DNA from: Lysobacteraceae bacterium
Lineage (GTDB): Bacteria > Bdellovibrionota > UBA1018 > JAGTJX01
DNA: 64,000 bases
Direction: 5' to 3'
Assembly: GCA_023657465.1 (NCBI GenBank)
Contig: JAGTJX010000001.1
Span: forward strand, 586,358-650,357
The position numbers and the translations under genes were made by a program. This document shows, piece after piece, positions 62,150 to 64,000 of this stretch (position 1 is its first letter; the number at the start of each line of letters is the position of its first letter). The notes under the pieces are model-generated. The model did no database searches. It worked only from the letters and a program-made list of their open reading frames with translations, and was not told where the DNA came from.

Positions 62150-64000
62150 ATGCAAGCACTAATTATTTTCTCACTTTTATTCCAAACAGCCATAGCGCAA
62201 GTAGCGGATGTAGAACTCAGTGCAAAAGTAGATCAAACCGAGATCTCGCAAGATGAATCTGTTTCACTCAAACTCACTGTCGATGTGAAATCTGGAAATC
62301 CAAACTTGGAAGACCCAGACTTCACCGCTCCTGAGTTCGATATCATCAATCAATTTCAAAACACCCAAATTCAATCTGTCTATGAAAATGGTAGATTCCA
62401 GATGAAGCACCAGAGGCAGTACACGTTCCTCTTGAGACCTAAGAAGTCAGGACTCTTCTCAATCTCAAATATCTCTATTATTGCAAACGGTAAGAAAATC
62501 ACCGCCCCTGCAATCACCATGCGAGTGGACAAAGGAGGTCAAGGGAATGCCGCGTTCTCTCAATCTCCATCAGGAGTGGGAACGGGGTCGTTGAGAGGGA
62601 TTCCTAAGTCTGGATCGGGACGTGAGCCGTTTTTCATTAGAGCAGAAACTAATAAAAGCTCTGTATATAAAGGTGAACAAGTCATCGTCAGCTACTACCT
62701 CTATCGTAAGACAAGAGTGTTCAATATCCAGGTGGCTCAGTATCCAGTGCTCAATAGCTTTCTCCGTGAAGACCTAGAGATTCCTGTCATGGGTACACAA
62801 CTTCAGACAGAGGAAACGATCGTTGGTGGGGTTCCTTATCAAAGGTCTCTTCTCGCTCGTTATGCTGCTTATCCTCTGAAGGAAGGTGAGCAGAAGATTG
62901 ATTCGATGGCTATTAAGGCTAACTATTATCCCCTGAGATCCCAGGGTAGTCGCCTCAGTGATGATGACGATACAGATCCGTTTCAAAATTTTTTCGGAGC
63001 ATTCAATGCTTCTCAAATGACCCAACGCTCTCCACAGGTCAACGTGAAGGTGCTTCCACTGCCTACAAACGGTAAGCCTAATGACTTCTCGGGAGCAGTC
63101 GGCAACTTTGAAGTCTCAAGCTCAGTGGATAAATCTACTGTGAAGGTGAACGATGCTCTGAATCTCGTAGTGCGAGTCGAAGGGCGCGGAAACGTAGCTT
63201 CAGTAGAACTTCCTCAGGTCACTTGGCCAAAGGGAGTAGAGATGTACGAGTCCAAGGGCAATGCTAAAACGGGTCGTGGCGGAGTGAGTGAAAAGGTGTT
63301 TGAAGTGCTCCTCATTCCAAGATCTGGAGGCAAACTCATGCTTCCTCAGTTTGAATTCTCGTTCTATGATCCGGAGAAGAAAGAATACGTTTCTAAAAAA
63401 ACTAATCCTCTTGAGATCCAGATCGATGGACCGGTTCTAACGGATGATCAGCTCGCTCCACAAAAACAAACAGTCAATTCTGGAGAAACAAAAGGCGCAG
63501 CTAACGGCGGAGATGCTAAAAACCCTACAGATCTAGTGAAAATTTCGTTTTCCTGGAGAGATCTTTTAAATAAACTCAGTTTCTTAAAATATTTGTTCAT
63601 AGGCCTTCTCGTTGCTGGCTTGGGATGGTTGGGATTGGACTTCTCTCGAAGGATTCGCGCGTATGTTTCTAGAAAACGCTCATCAATTGACGCATCGTTT
63701 CGGACTAGGGTTGCTCGTTTGAGACAGAAGTCTGCTCAAATGAATACGATGTCAGATCAGGAAAAGCGCTTGTTTTTGGATGAATGTGAAGCAGTGTTTT
63801 TGGATGAATTGGAGAGAAAAACTGACCTCTCGGTTCGGGGGTTACCTCGCGCGAACTTGAAATCAATCCTAACCGAAAGAGGGATCGTTCGGGAAGAGAA
63901 TTGGAGTGAAATTCAAAAAATTCTAGACCAGTTAGATCACATCCGATTCTCTGGTGGCCAGGTCAACGCAGACAGTTCTCTCGTATTAGATCAAATCGCA
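62150..64000 (+). CDS. batD: BatD oxygen-tolerance-like protein, C-terminus beyond window
   Basis: At least 617 residues, open at the window end. The signal peptide QALIIFSLLFQTAIA is followed by tandem beta-sandwich domains: ELSAKVDQTEISQDESVSLK, PFFIRAETNKSSVYKGEQVI, and NFEVSSSVDKSTVKVNDALN. A membrane span lies near residue 480 (FLKYLFIGLLVAGLGWLGL), and a cytoplasmic helical part follows. This is the BatD layout. It starts 3 nt after batB. The stop codon lies past the window. Confidence 0.92.
   Translation, partial: MQALIIFSLLFQTAIAQVADVELSAKVDQTEISQDESVSLKLTVDVKSGNPNLEDPDFTAPEFDIINQFQNTQIQSVYENGRFQMKHQRQYTFLLRPKKSGLFSISNISIIANGKKITAPAITMRVDKGGQGNAAFSQSPSGVGTGSLRGIPKSGSGREPFFIRAETNKSSVYKGEQVIVSYYLYRKTRVFNIQVAQYPVLNSFLREDLEIPVMGTQLQTEETIVGGVPYQRSLLARYAAYPLKEGEQKIDSMAIKANYYPLRSQGSRLSDDDDTDPFQNFFGAFNASQMTQRSPQVNVKVLPLPTNGKPNDFSGAVGNFEVSSSVDKSTVKVNDALNLVVRVEGRGNVASVELPQVTWPKGVEMYESKGNAKTGRGGVSEKVFEVLLIPRSGGKLMLPQFEFSFYDPEKKEYVSKKTNPLEIQIDGPVLTDDQLAPQKQTVNSGETKGAANGGDAKNPTDLVKISFSWRDLLNKLSFLKYLFIGLLVAGLGWLGLDFSRRIRAYVSRKRSSIDASFRTRVARLRQKSAQMNTMSDQEKRLFLDECEAVFLDELERKTDLSVRGLPRANLKSILTERGIVREENWSEIQKILDQLDHIRFSGGQVNADSSLVLDQIA

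Overview
The window reads as chromosomal DNA of a Gram-negative, heterotrophic bacterium. The best guess is Bdellovibrionota or a related deltaproteobacterial-type lineage. This is inferred from the gene set: a GAF-domain class III cyclase, PilZ proteins, a PP2C phosphatase fused to a cyclic-nucleotide domain, a START-domain protein, several secreted peptidases, a MoxR/Bat operon, and rpsF-rpsR-(DUF2232)-rplI linked to tatC. Genes are very tightly packed, with many ATGA/GTGA overlaps and convergent stop codons that touch. I see no rRNA, tRNA, CRISPR array or insertion sequence.

Layout. 1-8 kb (minus): a coiled-coil gene cut by the window edge, then an inorganic-carbon uptake operon (small exported protein, SulP transporter, porin-like protein, DabA, DabB). 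8-16 kb (plus): nadK, recN, a polytopic membrane protein, then a TolC/MFP/permease/ATPase efflux or lipoprotein-export set. 16-24 kb: grpE-dnaK-dnaJ behind a heat-shock-like promoter, a TPR/LpoA-like lipoprotein, hemW, and convergent mnmA. 24-29 kb: a small secreted zincin, an M14 carboxypeptidase, a hybrid histidine kinase and a CsgG-like protein. 29.2-30.5 kb: an AT-rich pair, Ppx/GppA-like plus nucleoside-deoxyribosyltransferase-like.

30.6-38.9 kb (minus) is the most unusual stretch: one translationally coupled operon of a GCS2-type carboxylate-amine ligase, a PilZ protein broken by two homopolymer frameshifts, a GAF/adenylate cyclase, a lipocalin-like protein, a JmjC/cupin oxygenase and an EntS-like MFS exporter. 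Opposite it runs a PP2C phosphatase with a cNMP-binding domain, so a possible cAMP writer and reader flank one promoter region. 40.3-41.5 kb holds a decayed AAA/DUF4143 ATPase. 41.5-43 kb holds a signal-less lytic transglycosylase coupled to a small exported protein, an effector/immunity-like layout.

43-49.6 kb: LemA, two TPM-domain proteins and an M16 peptidase, then small exported or unknown proteins. 49.7-54.6 kb: START-domain protein, cyclophilin, TatC, S6, S18, DUF2232, L9 and a small exported protein. Two intrinsic terminators here lie inside the 5' ends of the following genes. 54.6-55 kb contains a 38-codon ORF whose Shine-Dalgarno sequence is buried in a hairpin. 55-64 kb: an HD-GYP protein, a Pro-rich protein, and the MoxR-DUF58-BatA-BatB/C-BatD operon, running off the window end.
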